Shown: piece by piece, positions 33,101 through 37,411 of the stretch | Numbering within the stretch: the stretch's first letter is position 1 | How the letters are laid out: every line of letters begins with the position of its first letter | Origin: Aricia agestis | Lineage: Eukaryota; Arthropoda; Insecta; Lepidoptera; Lycaenidae | Reading direction: 5' to 3' | Assembly: GCF_905147365.1 (NCBI RefSeq) | Contig: NC_056409.1 | Coordinates: forward strand, 1,245,001-1,309,000 | DNA: 64,000 nucleotides | The notes under the pieces: generated by a model | Told to the model about the DNA's origin: nothing | Databases searched by the model: none | Seen by the model: only the letters and a program-made list of their open reading frames with translations | Program-made: the position numbers and the translations under genes

Positions 33101-35263
33101 TTTAAAATCGGTCCAGTACTTTTTGAGCCTATTCATTACAATTAAACAAACAAACAAACAAACAAAGTTTACCTCTTTATAATATTAGTATAGATATTTA
33201 GGTTAGGTACAATTGTAGGTAGAATAACATAACTACTAAATTGCAACTAATTCCAACCATCAAAGATTTTTTACGACTATTTTGTTTTGTTTTATAACTT
33301 ATCCCCGGTGTGTCCGCCAAAGGCCAAGGGAGTGATAACTGGCAATTTTGTCAGAAGTAAGATACTTAACCGCAAAAATAATAAAAAAAAAAAACAAAAA
33401 ACACACATCCACACACACACATTTCCACAGCCGAATATATTATAACCTCCACGTTTTTTGGAAGTCGATTAAAAACATCTCAATGGCAAAAGCCCTTTAA
33501 TAACATTCCCCATTACAATATTTGCTTCGCTTTTACAATATTTATTTATACCATCTCTAGCTGCTCTATATTCTCTACCTTTAGGCTAGTCCAAGTTTTC
33601 CTAGCCTAAGCCACAGAATATAATAGGGATGATGACAAGGTCAAAGATTAGCGAATTTTGTTAATAAAATAAAAAAATCACGGTAAAAAATAAGTGTTCC
33701 CAAAATTTCAGCTTGATAGCGTTTGCATTTTTTTTGTTATGCGCCATCATGGTTGGATATTCGAGTCGATTATTTTTTCAATTAAATTTCTTAATATTTG
33801 TATACAATTCGATAACTTATGCAATTAAAAGCAACTTTTGTTATGAAACCACTTTCATAAACGCAATATTTAATATACCTGTCGAACAAAGTTGTCTCCC
33901 GATGCGTACAAACTACGAAAGACTGACGTCATACTTTCGTAGCACTTTGTATGGAGCGTTTCGGGAAGGACTTTTTTATGAGATATTTGAGTTGTCATAT
34001 CTTGGTGAATTTTTAAGCTATCAGAGTAATTCTTTCAACGATGTTTCTATTTTTTAAGTGTCTTTTAATTACCGATAAGAAAAAAAAATAGTCATCATGC
34101 CTATTATAATTATAGTACTCCGTACCTAAGCAGCTCCTAATTTCACCAACACCTGCATCTTCTTTCACGATCATATTAAGCGAAAGATCGAAAGAACATT
34201 TCGTAGTGAATTTTGCAAATAAGACTGTTAACTTTTGATATATTTTAGGGTTCCGTACCCAAAGGGTAAAAACGGAACCCTATTACTAAGACTTCGATGT
34301 CTGTCTGTCCGTCCGTCTGTCTGTCTGTCCGTCTGTCTGTCTCCAGGCTGTATCTCAAGAACCGCTATAGCTAGACTTCTGAAAATTTCACAGATTATGT
34401 ACCGCCGCTTATTCTGTTGCCGCTATAACAACAAATAGCTACTTACTAAAAAATCGGCCGTGCAAGTTGGACACGCGCACGAAGGGTTCCGTACCACAAT
34501 AGAACAAGAATAGGCTGAAAATTTTGTTTTTTGTAAGCCCCCCTTAATTAATTCATTTATTTAAATTTTATTATAAATTATTAATGAATAAATAAAACTG
34601 AGTACCTATCTCTTGAATATTTAATTTATTTTGTTTTTAGTATTTGTTGTTATAGCGGCAACAGATATACACAATCTGTGAAAATTTCAAAAGTCTAGCT
34701 ATAATAGCGGTTCTTGAGTTACAGCCTGAAGACATACAGTCAGACAGACGGACAGACATCAAAGTCTTAGTAATAGGGTCCCGTTTTTACCCTTTGGGTA
34801 CGGAACCCTAGACGTGGGAGCCATGCTTCGGCACGAATGGGCCGGCTCGACCAGAGAAATACCACGTTCTCACAGAAAACCGGCTTGCGCTGTGTTTCGC
34901 CGAGTGAATGAGTTTGCCGGAGGCCCAATCCCCTACCCTATTCCCTTCCCTACTCTACCCTATTCCCTCTTAAAAGGCCGGCAACGCACCTGCAGCTCTT
35001 CTGATGCTGAGAGTGTCCATGGGCGACGGAAGTTGCTTTCCATCAGGTGACCTGTTTACTCGTTTGCCCCCTTATTTCATAAAAAAAATATTAATTAAGT
35101 ACTTAAATTACTTTAAATCGTTTAATAAAAAAACTGCTACTAATAAAATGTCCTAATATCGAATACCAATACAATAGGTAGTGTTAAAATACTTTCCATC
35201 AGGCGAAATGCGAATAGACACTATAAAAAATAAAATAAAAACTTACCTCATTGGACAAGCCAT
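3559..35263 (-). CDS. vermilion: Tryptophan 2,3-dioxygenase (vermilion/TDO), complete, ten coding exons
   Basis: This cytosolic haem enzyme oxidises L-tryptophan to N-formylkynurenine, the first step of the kynurenine and ommochrome eye-pigment pathway in insects. Coding exons in transcript order: 35247-35263, 29223-29392, 27051-27184, 11991-12113, 10951-11042, 7676-7820, 7241-7362, 5246-5373, 4583-4676, 3559-3751. All junctions are GT-AG and in phase, giving 1218 nt (405 residues plus stop), close to the roughly 380 of fly vermilion. Visible signatures: YGEYLMLDKLL; THQ then AYELWFKQ across the exon 2/3 border (His61, distal-site histidine); TPLDFMDFR (Arg128, substrate carboxylate) then PASGFQSLQFR; NHVIMVQRMIGS (His313, proximal haem ligand); GTGGSSGY. 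The start ATGGCTTGTCC fits the family's short MxCP beginning. Introns 1, 3 and 5 are swollen by transposons. Exons 2, 4, 6, 7, 8 and 9 are GC-rich against AT-rich introns. Confidence 0.95.
3763..3905. repeat. 38-bp minisatellite abutting the last TDO splice acceptor
   Basis: Nearly four copies of a 38-bp unit begin at 3764, 3802, 3840 and 3878 (unit starts GTAAAAAGAATATTG, contains ATATCGATAAG). Copies look identical until the last one diverges near 3902. The array ends 12 bases before the acceptor of TDO exon 10 (exon end 3751). On the - strand the units are pyrimidine-rich and run into the polypyrimidine tract. Confidence 0.9.
4145..4365. repeat. Dispersed repeat, copy 1 (TDO intron 9)
   Basis: The stretch with AAAGTCGGTCCTGCG, CAGTCGTGTCGGTCGTC, CTGCGCACACACTT and CGGCCACCGTCACTGAAAC recurs in the same order, diverged, at 38490-38755. 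It ends in ATTATTATTATTA, like the 3' tail of a retroposon. I regard it as the 3' end of a non-LTR element common in moth introns, but could not assign it. Confidence 0.55.
5405..5749 (-). pseudogene. 3' fragment of an RTE-like LINE reverse transcriptase
   Basis: A short frame ends with FFGHLQRGSQYEFIRLI, then GRFPGKRPPGRLRRKWIDDI and KKLAQDRKKFNQLTAELRYEE. This matches the C-terminal tail of insect RTE-clade reverse transcriptases (GRR-x4-WxDDI followed by W/A-x2-LA-DR). Everything upstream of the tail is missing, so it is a 5'-truncated dead copy in TDO intron 7, near exon 8. The larger RTE copy at 43046-46686 has a comparable C-terminal region (RSRGRKVLRWENDL). Confidence 0.7.
5884..6265. 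repeat. MITE arm followed by a dispersed repeat (family D)
   Basis: CAGGGTGTAACATAACAAAG at about 5890 is one terminal arm of the long-TIR MITE family seen complete at 8324-8577 and 12247-12506. Immediately after it, about 5945-6265 is an inverted, diverged copy of the repeat at 33665-34110 and 56660-57040: shared items are the AGTGGTTTCATAA block and the CGATAACTTA/TAAGTTATCG block. The repeats are noncoding. Confidence 0.6.
6370..6662 (+). repeat. SINE-like dispersed repeat family A, copy 1
   Basis: The copy begins at a T-run plus ATGAAATAAGGGGCAAACG, continues GGTCACCTGATGGAAAGG, has a GGGTAGGG-rich middle, then GGGCCTCCGGTAAACTCAC and CTCGGCGAAACA, and ends CATGGCTCTCCCACGT. Four more copies lie at 13525-13850, 34811-35092, 36637-36977 and 38160-38457. 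There is no open frame, and the repeat is far commoner in the window than chance allows. I cannot confirm a named SINE family. Confidence 0.75.
6677..6880. repeat. Diverged copy of the long-TIR MITE
   Basis: AAAGTAGCAGCACTGAAAGAGC (first 20: AAAGTAGCAGCACTGAAAGA) near 6683 and CTTTTACAGTGAACTCT near 6790, followed by AAGTATTATCA, repeat the arms of the MITE at 12247-12506 in the same order. The outer ends are eroded. Noncoding, in TDO intron 7. Confidence 0.5.
7872..8659. mobile_element. Large inverted-repeat element interrupted by a second MITE
   Basis: The left arm (about 7872-7995) contains AAAAATCCGGCTCGAAGGAT, GTGTACATGTCGCAG and TACATTACGGCTAACTG. The same blocks return inverted at 8295-8320 and 8582-8659. 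The right arm is split by a complete copy of another MITE (8324-8577). The central part, 8000-8240, is unique and includes a GC-rich patch (GCGGCGGCTGAATTCCGGCG). Noncoding, in TDO intron 5. Confidence 0.65.
8324..8577. mobile_element. Long-TIR hairpin MITE, nested copy
   Basis: The termini AAAGGGTGTAACAAAACTAA and its inverse TTAGTTTTGTTACACTCTGT, followed by AGAGTTCGCTGTGAAAGTAG and its inverse, pair over about 100 bp each side of a short (TC)n centre. It is inserted in the right arm of the 7872-8659 element, probably at a TA dinucleotide. It resembles Tc1/mariner-type MITEs, which is inference from the TA flank alone. Confidence 0.7.
9041..9791. repeat. GC-rich dispersed block between two (AAT)n tracts
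   Basis: About 700 bases of conspicuously GC-rich noncoding sequence start after AATAATAATAATAATAA (about 9041) and end in a longer AAT tract (about 9764-9791). The composition and A/T-triplet tail suggest a 5'- or 3'-UTR part of a LINE or a SINE with an AAT tail. No long conserved frame is visible. A similar GC-rich style appears at 63600-63905, but I could not align the two by eye. Confidence 0.45.
10055..10098. repeat. (TG)n microsatellite
   Basis: About 20 near-perfect TG dinucleotides follow GCGCGCTG in TDO intron 5. A simple sequence repeat. Confidence 0.95.
10552..10857 (-). pseudogene. CR1/Jockey-type LINE, C-terminal reverse-transcriptase fragment
   Basis: Read on the - strand, a frame open for about 100 codons without a start gives KWLPIRLRRNAHALSFLYTI, then FDPHSPKYLKDTFNFHLP, and near its end VQSVLLWNSLPTRVRLSKTL followed by FKSSLKEYYL. 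The W-N-S-L-P box followed by F-K-x-x-L-K is the usual end of CR1/Jockey/L2 reverse transcriptases. The rest of the LINE is absent, so it is a 5'-truncated copy in TDO intron 5, reading in the same direction as TDO. Confidence 0.75.
12247..12506. mobile_element. Long-TIR hairpin MITE, best-preserved copy
   Basis: The left arm ACAGTGTGTAACAAAAATAA ... GTAGAGAGTTTACTGTGAAAG pairs with the right arm CTTTTACAGTGAACTCTCTAC ... TTGTTACACCCTGT (each first 20 shown). Arms of about 120 bases leave only a short loop, so a transcript would fold into one long hairpin. It is in TDO intron 3, 130 bases 5' of exon 4 on the transcript. It shares sequence with 8324-8577, 5884-5945, 6677-6880 and 29660-29760. 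Confidence 0.8.
12595..12746. repeat. Near-perfect 150-bp palindrome (foldback element)
   Basis: Two arms of about 72 bp (for example GTACGTAGTCTGCACGGCCT and its exact inverse AGGCCGTGCAGACTACGTAC) meet at CCCCTAGGCTTCTAGGGG. Only two or three mismatches lie near the outer ends (TTATTTTAGCC against GGCGAAAACAA). Outer partial matches (CGTTATAG and CTATAACG) extend it slightly, to about 12588-12760. It lies in TDO intron 3. Confidence 0.9.
12750..13520. other. AT-rich intron sequence, nothing recognised
   Basis: TDO intron 3. No open frame, inverted repeat or recognisable repeat was found in this stretch. Confidence 0.5.
13525..13850 (-). repeat. SINE-like dispersed repeat family A, copy 2
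   Basis: An inverted copy of the 6370-6662 repeat: it begins GTGGGAGAGCCATGCTTCGG, contains GGCCGGCAACGCACCTGCAG and GCATCAGGTGACCCG-like text, and ends CCTTATTTCATAAAAAAA. It lies in TDO intron 3. Confidence 0.75.
14361..14817. mobile_element. TIR element (MITE) with (TTAAC)-rich arms
   Basis: ACCTGCTTTTGCGACGTAGG at 14361 is matched in inverse by CCTACGTCGCAAAAGCAGGT ending 14817, and the pairing continues through CTCTAA. Inside are GGTTGCACCA motifs and runs of ACTTTAAC/GTTAAAGT on both sides. The centre, 14480-14700, is noncoding. It lies in TDO intron 3. Confidence 0.8.
15000..15262. mobile_element. TIR element (MITE), about 60-bp arms
   Basis: AATTTCGGTAGAGTCAGTAT, then AAGAGTCTAAGGGTTAA and CAGACCGCAACGCG on the left, is mirrored on the right, ending ATACTGACTCTACCGAAATT. 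The core about 15105-15205 reappears near 340-435, so that sequence is also carried elsewhere. Confidence 0.8.
15575..16131 (-). repeat. 3' LTR of the gypsy element
   Basis: 557 bp, from TGTTACGTGC to CCGTAACA in + orientation. On the - strand it would supply the poly(A) site; an AATAAA-like and TATA-like CCATATAAAAAG are present. It matches the other LTR except T/C near 15993 and C/T near 16110. Confidence 0.95.
16132..16145 (-). other. Polypurine tract of the gypsy element
   Basis: On the - strand the bases just before the 3' LTR read TAAGAGGGGAGTAG and then TGTTACGG, a purine-rich run overlapping the pol stop. This is the expected primer for plus-strand DNA synthesis. Confidence 0.75.
16143..19736 (-). 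CDS. pol: Gypsy pol polyprotein (protease, RT, RNase H, integrase)
   Basis: The frame is read after a -1 slip and counts 1197 residues from the shift codon. There is no ATG near its beginning; an in-frame GTG at 19709 is unlikely to be used. Residue positions from that GTG: aspartic protease LDTGASRTIV near 36-45; reverse transcriptase with SPWCSPVVLVKKKDGSRRFC then LDLKSGYWQVEI and the catalytic YLDDVIIVG near 455; RNase H with VDTDAS and TDHAALKWLL; integrase with an HHCC zinc finger (HDGVSGGHLG ... CRKCTTCA, near 836-873) and the D,D,E core (AVDVAGP, HSDQGRN, MVERFNQTLE, near 903, 963, 1003); and a GPY/F-type end (WDGPYKVV ... HIDRLARYHG). All key residues seem present and there are no internal stops, so it could be active. 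Confidence 0.96.
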   Translation of the reverse strand, partial: RIKARTKGRVLADTEEAPITVISQACSGNSLVIQGTINRTDCKMTLDTGASRTIVNPNLVKAARRHKRRINCRLLTASGQPIPVLGEMSVTINVGGSSYPHDVIVAEIMDDCILGLDFMKNHNCRINVADGVFKCGEEEIFILGGACGKVECVKKVIIPGRAEARVLVKLPPAGKKKLNRCVLIEDTPTKTSAQKLMTARTLVSGSSYAVVRVLNLGDREICLNKGDVIGKCEEVVWMRKCNSITGSDSANTSNYGIVTELLDDCKSNLTYSQSMKAKKFLQRHANIFSSQEDDLGRTSMVQHRIDTGSENPIRQRARRIPIAKEKEVEGLLEDMRRNKIIEPSASPWCSPVVLVKKKDGSRRFCVDYRRLNDVTKKDSYPLPRIDDTLDTLSGMKWFSTLDLKSGYWQVEIHPKDKEKTAFSTGKGLWQFNVMPFGLCNAPATFERLMECVLAGLVGEACLVYLDDVIIVGRDFEDHLRNLERVFAKIEGAKLKLNPKKCRLFRSKVNYLGHVISSDGIQTDPEKLKAVQNWPTPKNKTEVRAFLGLCSYYRRFVKGFSEIAKPLHRLTEDKRQFIWDETSEDSFQKLKKHLCKTPILGYPQPEGQFIVDTDASNTAIGGVLSQKQGEREVVIAYFSKSLSKPERNYCVTRRELLAVVKTLQHFSKYLIGRQFLLRTDHAALKWLLQFKNPEGQVARWIEQLQEYDFKTEHRSGKSHGNADALSRRPCSEDCRHCVKQESNEVTLKLTKTSPLGPWENDGMREAQERDDDLRHIITWKKRDDVKPIWSEVAPTGAVTKAYWAQWDSLILQNGILYRKWEKTNGREFHLQIVVPRTRVPDVLREMHDGVSGGHLGVKRTLTKVRERFYWLHCRDDVQDWCRKCTTCAAVKGPQTRSRGSLRLYNVGAPWERIAVDVAGPFPVTESGNKYFMVVMDYFTKWPEVFAIPNQEATTVASKLVEEVISRFGVPLEIHSDQGRNFESQVFQEVCRILGMHKTRTTAYHPQSDGMVERFNQTLERHLAKLVDDKQKDWDKYIPLFLLSYRTAEHESIKATPAYVNYGRELRVPVDLLTGGSPEEPKAVPDYVCDLREKMRYIHAMVRENGLQSSENMKTRYDRKSNTSGFEEGSLVWLHNPTRRKGKSPKLQTKWDGPYKVVTRLNDVTYRIQKQPRGTFKVVHIDRLARYHGSNNDARDEHL
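19684..19742 (-). promoter_or_regulatory. -1 ribosomal frameshift signal between gag and pol
   Basis: On the - strand the heptamer GGGAAAC (19742 down to 19736) lies in the gag frame as G-GGA-AAC, the canonical X-XXY-YYZ slippery pattern, two codons before the gag stop (TAA at 19730-19732). After a 7-nt spacer, AGCCAG (19728-19723) can pair with CTGGCT (19706-19701). GGGGC in the loop (19716-19712) can pair with GCCCC (19688-19684), giving an H-type pseudoknot. A -1 slip here enters the pol frame exactly. The pairings are predicted by eye, not tested. Confidence 0.85.
19730..21289 (-). CDS. gag: Gypsy gag polyprotein
   Basis: 519 residues from the ATG at 21289 (an in-frame TTG lies two codons upstream). 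The N-terminal part, to about residue 130, is a proline/threonine/histidine-rich stretch of degenerate repeats (ATPTGSAHQAPPT and variants) encoded by a GTGGGCGGGGCC-type tandem repeat at about 20930-21190. A long coiled-coil region rich in Q, E and K follows (LQESQKAESQALKDSQ). The capsid-like domain carries PPYDGTTSWNAYRQQF and the C-terminal nucleocapsid a CCHC zinc knuckle, CYKCGERGHLQLNC. The protein would package the genomic RNA and form particles. The frame ends two codons after the GGGAAAC slippery site that leads into pol. Confidence 0.93.
   Translation of the reverse strand: MPLTPREDFKGSVRTRAQRAAAIDSERGVAEATPTGNHAPPTEGQVPPTGPAHLAPPTDHIHQAPPTLGEATPTGSAHRDTPTGHAPQAPPTLCVATPTGSAHQAPPTQATPTGPAHWALPAQAPSTSSIYPATPVVSTPPQMALQLESIIELIQALQESQKAESQALKDSQRAMMEAQECKLGALQEFQKAEIRAIRESQEQQKALQEKALGAIKDVSDTVTKLRKDVDTMDERVTGLGVDVENVKTGLTELQKKVVRLETTGVAASSGASVVVQGPRVKVPPYDGTTSWNAYRQQFQTVASANGWTDEQCLTALTVALRGQALSVLEAHTGNGFKDLMEALESRYGERHLEHVFRAQLRDRVQRSGEGLQQWALEIEKLVKKAHPGADAKMVDTNIVQAFVDGIRDLEVRAAVRLHHHTSLKEALAHALEVEAVRRDIRQTYKIREVSEEVKEVKAPTKRSSGAMCYKCGERGHLQLNCPQKETQMARMKMLEERLEQMEELQKQGASFPARDQGNE
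21298..21313 (-). other. Primer binding site, tRNA-Leu type
   Basis: Two bases inside the 5' LTR on the - strand lies TGGTGTCAGAAGTGCG. TGG is the complement of the tRNA CCA end, and TGTCAGAAGTG matches the acceptor-arm complement of eukaryotic leucine tRNAs ending ...CACTTCTGACA-CCA. The tRNA assignment is from memory of leucine tRNA sequence; the position is exactly where a PBS is expected. Confidence 0.75.
21316..21872 (-). repeat. 5' LTR of the gypsy element
   Basis: 557 bp, same ends as the 3' LTR. On the - strand it contains the promoter region, with CCATATAAAAAG as a likely TATA box. Target duplication CATG follows at 21873-21876. Confidence 0.95.
22030..22168. repeat. Dispersed AACCGATT repeat, copy 1
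   Basis: TTTCATTACAATCGGTTCAG, TTTTGGCGTGAAAGCGAGAC and a short (CAGA)n are an inverted copy of 38906-39010 (GCGAAAGTATCTCTGTCTG ... AACCGATTGCAATGAAATTT, first 20 AACCGATTGCAATGAAATTT). A third diverged copy is at 61700-61860. This is a ubiquitous intron repeat of moths, noncoding. Confidence 0.65.
22170..24180. other. AT-rich intron sequence with one GC-rich patch
   Basis: TDO intron 3. Most is AT-rich with no repeat that I could pair. Bases about 23640-23890 are GC-rich and open in one frame for about 130 codons (MSLAVRASCVLRGRLKGTY within it), but the composition (CGCGGGAGGCGAAAAGGGGA-like) and lack of any known motif suggest a retroelement UTR or LTR piece rather than a gene. Confidence 0.4.
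24190..26870 (-). mobile_element. CR1/Jockey-like LINE, frameshifted, catalytic box deleted
   Basis: The element reads in the TDO sense. Endonuclease from about 26870: VGLLNVGSLGTNHDDFIDAV, FDIMAINETWLKPGEEG, YRPPWLEPDVFFDAL, LLGDFNINYL; this frame stops at 26344. A linker frame (25813-26151) and the reverse transcriptase follow (25058-25816: VRPLPKKKDALDVSDLRPIS, LQSGFRKRRSTSIALLDV, LLDFSRAFDSIDV; then 24450-25088: VPQGSLLGQDLFSIYCAD, NNLILNPSKTKYLATG, RPYISEELRENLVESLVFYK). The last frame (24191-24457) gives the usual SRRKYHLACLMF and FRGSS-like end. Between SIYCAD and KKNNLILNPSK the segment that should hold YADD is absent, so the copy cannot be catalytically active. Confidence 0.88.
27514..27790. 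repeat. Dispersed repeat family E, copy 1
   Basis: About 275 bases, including TTAATAACGCCATCTGCTGG, ATTCGCCAATAGATGTCAGG and CAGTTTATCGATTATCGATA, are almost identical to 40266-40536, in the same orientation. Noncoding. In TDO intron 3, near exon 3 on the 5' side of the region. Confidence 0.8.
28259..29217. mobile_element. MITE containing a nested retroposon, beside TDO exon 2
   Basis: TATAAAGTTAATTTACCTAG followed by CGGAATAGAG at 28263 onward is inverted at 29187-29216 (CTCTATTCCGCTAGGTATAT then TAACTTTA). The right end stops 6 bases before the exon 2 donor (exon 2 starts 29223). Without the nested insertion (28527-29165) the element would be about 320 bp. The immediate flank suggests a TA target. 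Confidence 0.65.
28527..29165 (-). mobile_element. Poly(A)-tailed retroposon with 15-bp target duplication
   Basis: The 15-mer TGACAGCTCGAGATT occurs at 28512-28526 and again at 29166-29180 and brackets 639 bases. The left edge is a T-run (poly(A) on the - strand), preceded on that strand by a GGGAACAAGCGGTCCCATAT-like end; the right edge, which is the 5' end, reads CAATGATAATTCAGATCGGC on the - strand. Tail plus long direct repeat is the signature of target-primed reverse transcription by LINE machinery. I see no tRNA-like promoter and no open frame, so it is a 5'-truncated LINE or an unusual SINE. Confidence 0.8.
29451..29645. mobile_element. Short TIR MITE in TDO intron 1
   Basis: CATCCATAAAGTA at 29453 and its inverse TACTTTATGGATG ending 29643 flank a core with GTGTGACAAG/CTTGTCACAC inverted blocks. 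It lies immediately upstream of TDO exon 2 on the transcript. Confidence 0.6.
29660..29760. repeat. Half copy of the long-TIR MITE
   Basis: GGGTGTGTAAGTGTCACTTA and CTCTGTGAAAGTAGGAGCAC match one arm of the 12247-12506 MITE; the other arm is not found. What follows, 29750-30160, has TAGGGTTCCGTAGCCACATG and a (GACA)n run, a remnant of another common repeat. Confidence 0.5.
30160..31390. other. AT-rich intron sequence, nothing recognised
   Basis: TDO intron 1. No gene-like frame. 31302-31390 carries AGCGACCCGCCCCGGCTTCG, a stretch often seen at the end of lepidopteran dispersed repeats; otherwise no feature supported. Confidence 0.45.
31393..33194. repeat. 1.8-kb inverted-repeat structure with inner duplications
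   Basis: ATCTATACTAATATTATAAA plus GAGGTAAACTTTG at 31393 is inverted at 33158-33194. Inside, a block with AAAACTCCGTTAGCTA and CTGATAATCTGCGTGCTGGC occurs twice in direct order (about 31500-31565 and 31630-31690) and once inverted (about 32415-32485). A separate hairpin (31991-32100) lies near the centre. This layout suggests one palindromic repeat, or two copies of a repeat in opposite orientation. It lies in TDO intron 1. Confidence 0.7.
31991..32100. mobile_element. Compact hairpin MITE, family F
   Basis: AAAAAGTGGCAACATCGTCG followed by TGTCATCCCTTT is inverted within 30 bases as AAAGGGATGACACTACGATG and TTGCCACTTTTT. The same element, with a long insertion between its arms, is at 55991-56575. 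Confidence 0.75.
33665..34110. repeat. Dispersed repeat family D, copy 2
   Basis: GTGTTCCCAAAATTTCAGCT, TTATGAAACCACTTTCATAA and TCTCCCGATGCGTACAAACT recur in order at 56690-57000 and, inverted, at about 5945-6265. A frame of 114 codons at 33713-34057 reads through it, but the other copies are broken there, so I do not treat it as a gene. Confidence 0.65.
34247..34809. mobile_element. TIR element, about 70-bp arms
   Basis: AGGGTTCCGTACCCAAAGGG, then AAAAACGGAACCCTATTACTAAG, and a (GTCT)n run on the left mirror the right end (first 20 of the left arm given), where CTTAGTAATAGGGTCCCG and CCCTTTGGGTACGGAACCCT close the element. Inner text CGCGCACGAAGGGTTCCGTA is shared with 56085-56520, a second copy. 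The family A repeat begins two bases later. Confidence 0.8.
34811..35092 (-). repeat. SINE-like dispersed repeat family A, copy 3
   Basis: It begins GACGTGGGAGCCATGCTTCG directly after the TIR element, contains CCGGCAACGCACCTGCAGCT, and ends TTATTTCATAAAAAAA. It lies 150 bases downstream, on the transcript, of TDO exon 1. Confidence 0.75.
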
Positions 35264-35927
35264 TTTAATATTTATTTGTTATTTGTTTGATTTCGTATTA
35301 AAAAATTATTTCACAGCGCACTTCACACAGGTCCGAAACACGAGTAGTCCGTACAAAAAACCAAGCCGGTTTATGTACAAAGTTACAAACTACTGTCACT
35401 GTGGGAGAACTCTATTTGGTGTGGCAGGGTAATTTATTCATTTTCCCCACAATGTAGCTTAATAAGAGCTTTGATAGAGTATTATTTTATTACAACTTTA
35501 AGTTTTGTCGTTCATTTGTTTAGTTTACTTTAATTACTTAAATTACTTTTAGCGTTTAGCTTAAATTACTGTGATAGTAGGGAATAAGGATGTCTCCATC
35601 AAGTCTCTACAACCGGGCAACTTAAAAAATTTTTTTTATTTGCTACAAGGTACTTACCTAATATCTCATTCGTCATCATAAAGAAGACTCCAAAATGTTT
35701 TCCGATACAGTCTTAAGTCTTATGCAGTAACAATTTTTGTTTGTCCCGCTTTAATTAAAATTTAAATGTGGTTTAATAAATATAATGTCTCAAACAAAGG
35801 TATTGATGACTTTTAATTTTTAAAAAATTTAAAAACATTGCTTATTTAGCCCAAGGCTTGTTTATCGTTAAAAAAAATTTTCACATTGAATTTTTTTTGA
35901 CTTGTTAGTTGCTATTGCTAAGCTACG

Positions 35928-36294
35928 TTATATAGCTGAAAGCTCTATCCCGTACAATATTTGCCTAAATCCTGGTGAAACATAAACGAAGGCTGGCCAC
36001 ACCGGACACACGCCAGCGCACATGTGGATTTCATCAGCCGCGTTCGAATCGCCGATCACGTCTTGATATTCGATCCCGCCGCGGCCCGCGCCACTCAAGC
36101 AAAACAATATCACATTGTTTTTAAAATTTAATGACTCGTTACTATAAGTATTCATTTTATTAGGAAGCTCAAAGGGATCTATCAGATAGAGAGCATTCAC
36201 GTGGTCAAGCGTTGAAGCGGTCAGTTCTGCGTTCTCTATGTTGTCACAACTCACACAGAAGGCATTCTGATTTCTGACGCGGTCAGTAATTCAG
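35928..36294 (-). CDS. Unrecognised cysteine-containing ORF upstream of TDO
   Basis: This - strand frame, open from just after a TGA near 36290 to TAG at 35928, has no early ATG; the first is the M of NKMNTYSNES. It encodes FCVSCDNIENAEL, then TLDHVNALYLIDPFELPNK, NVILFCLSGAGRGGIEYQDV, and HMCAGVCPVWPAFVYVSPGF. It holds six cysteines. The GC content of the middle (CGCCGCGGCCCGCGCC) is well above the flanks. The open frame without a start suggests an internal or last exon, or a gene fragment. I do not recognise a family. It lies 0.7 kb upstream of the TDO start, same strand. Confidence 0.3.
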
Positions 36295-36317
36295 AAAGTG
36301 AGCTTCCTGTGTCATAT

Positions 36318-36395
36318 GTACCTAAGTACATTCTGTACCTCAGCTCTGGTTTCAGCTAAAATTCTGTACCTAAGTACATTCTGTACCTCAGCTCT
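36318..36395. repeat. 48-bp tandem duplication
   Basis: GTACCTAAGTACATTCTGTA followed by CCTCAGCTCT occurs at 36318 and 36366, so a 48-base unit is duplicated. Noncoding, within the upstream region of the ORF above. Confidence 0.8.
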
Positions 36396-36636
36396 AGTTT
36401 TTTTTTTCATAATTTTAATAATATTGTCCTTTATGACTGGAATTTTATAAAAAAATGACAGTGTCTTTATTATTTATATTTATTTATTAAAGTACTTATT
36501 TAAAACGGGTTACCCCAATTACAATAATTAAGTACAACTAAGCATTATCTTATTTATTCTTTAGGTAAGTAAAAGTTAAAATCGGCCCCTTATAAGTCCT
36601 CATCCATCATTGTTAAGCATTAGGGTGCGTCCGATT

Positions 36637-36977
36637 TTTTTTTTATGAAATAAGGGGGCAAACGAACAAACGGGTCACCTAATGGAAAGCAACTTCCGTC
36701 GCCCATGGACACTCGCAGCATCAGAAGAGCTGCAAGTGCGTTGCCGACCTTTTAAGAGGGAATAGGGTAATAGGGGAGGGTAGGGAGGGGAAGGGAAGGG
36801 AATAGTTGAGGGTAGGGAAGGGAATAGGGTAGAGGTTAGGGGATTGGGCCTCCGGTAAACTCACTCACTCGGCGAAACACAGCGCAAGCGCTGTTTCACG
36901 CCGGTTTTCTGTGAGAACGCGGTATTTATCCGGTCGAGCCGGCCCATTCGTGCCGAAGCATGGCTCTCCCACGTATA
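36637..36977 (+). repeat. SINE-like dispersed repeat family A, copy 4
   Basis: It begins with a T-run and ATGAAATAAGGGGGCAAACG, has an expanded GGGTAGGGAGGGG middle, and ends CATGGCTCTCCCACGT. Same layout as 6370-6662. Confidence 0.75.
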
Positions 36978-37411
36978 AATTTCGCGTTACGTAAAAACGA
37001 TTACTCATTTCACCTCTCTTGTAGGTAGTTAAAATTTCATCTAAATCAGCATTTGAAGTTGAAGCTGCAGTGAGCACTTTAATATGCATAATGCATATTG
37101 AATATTTATATGCGTATGAACATAATTCTCACGGTTTTATATACTAAAATCATTATAAAAAGTTCTTACGGCAAATTGCGACAAATATTAAACTAAGTAT
37201 ATAAATCCGTTATCGCCATTATAACCGGTTGGGTAATTAATTTTATGTGATATTGATTGATATAGCTGCTAAGACAGGTTCTATGAATGATGAGAGCTCG
37301 CATTCCAGTGAGCTAGAGCACAAGGTACTAATTGTCGTATGTATTCTGTGGCTAGAGCTACTTAGTTACTGTCTACGATCTTCGAGCCTAGAGACCGTAG
37401 ACTGGAAAGTT

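Noticed and set aside
33713..34057. 114-codon frame in repeat family D
   Set aside because: The other two copies of the repeat do not keep it open.
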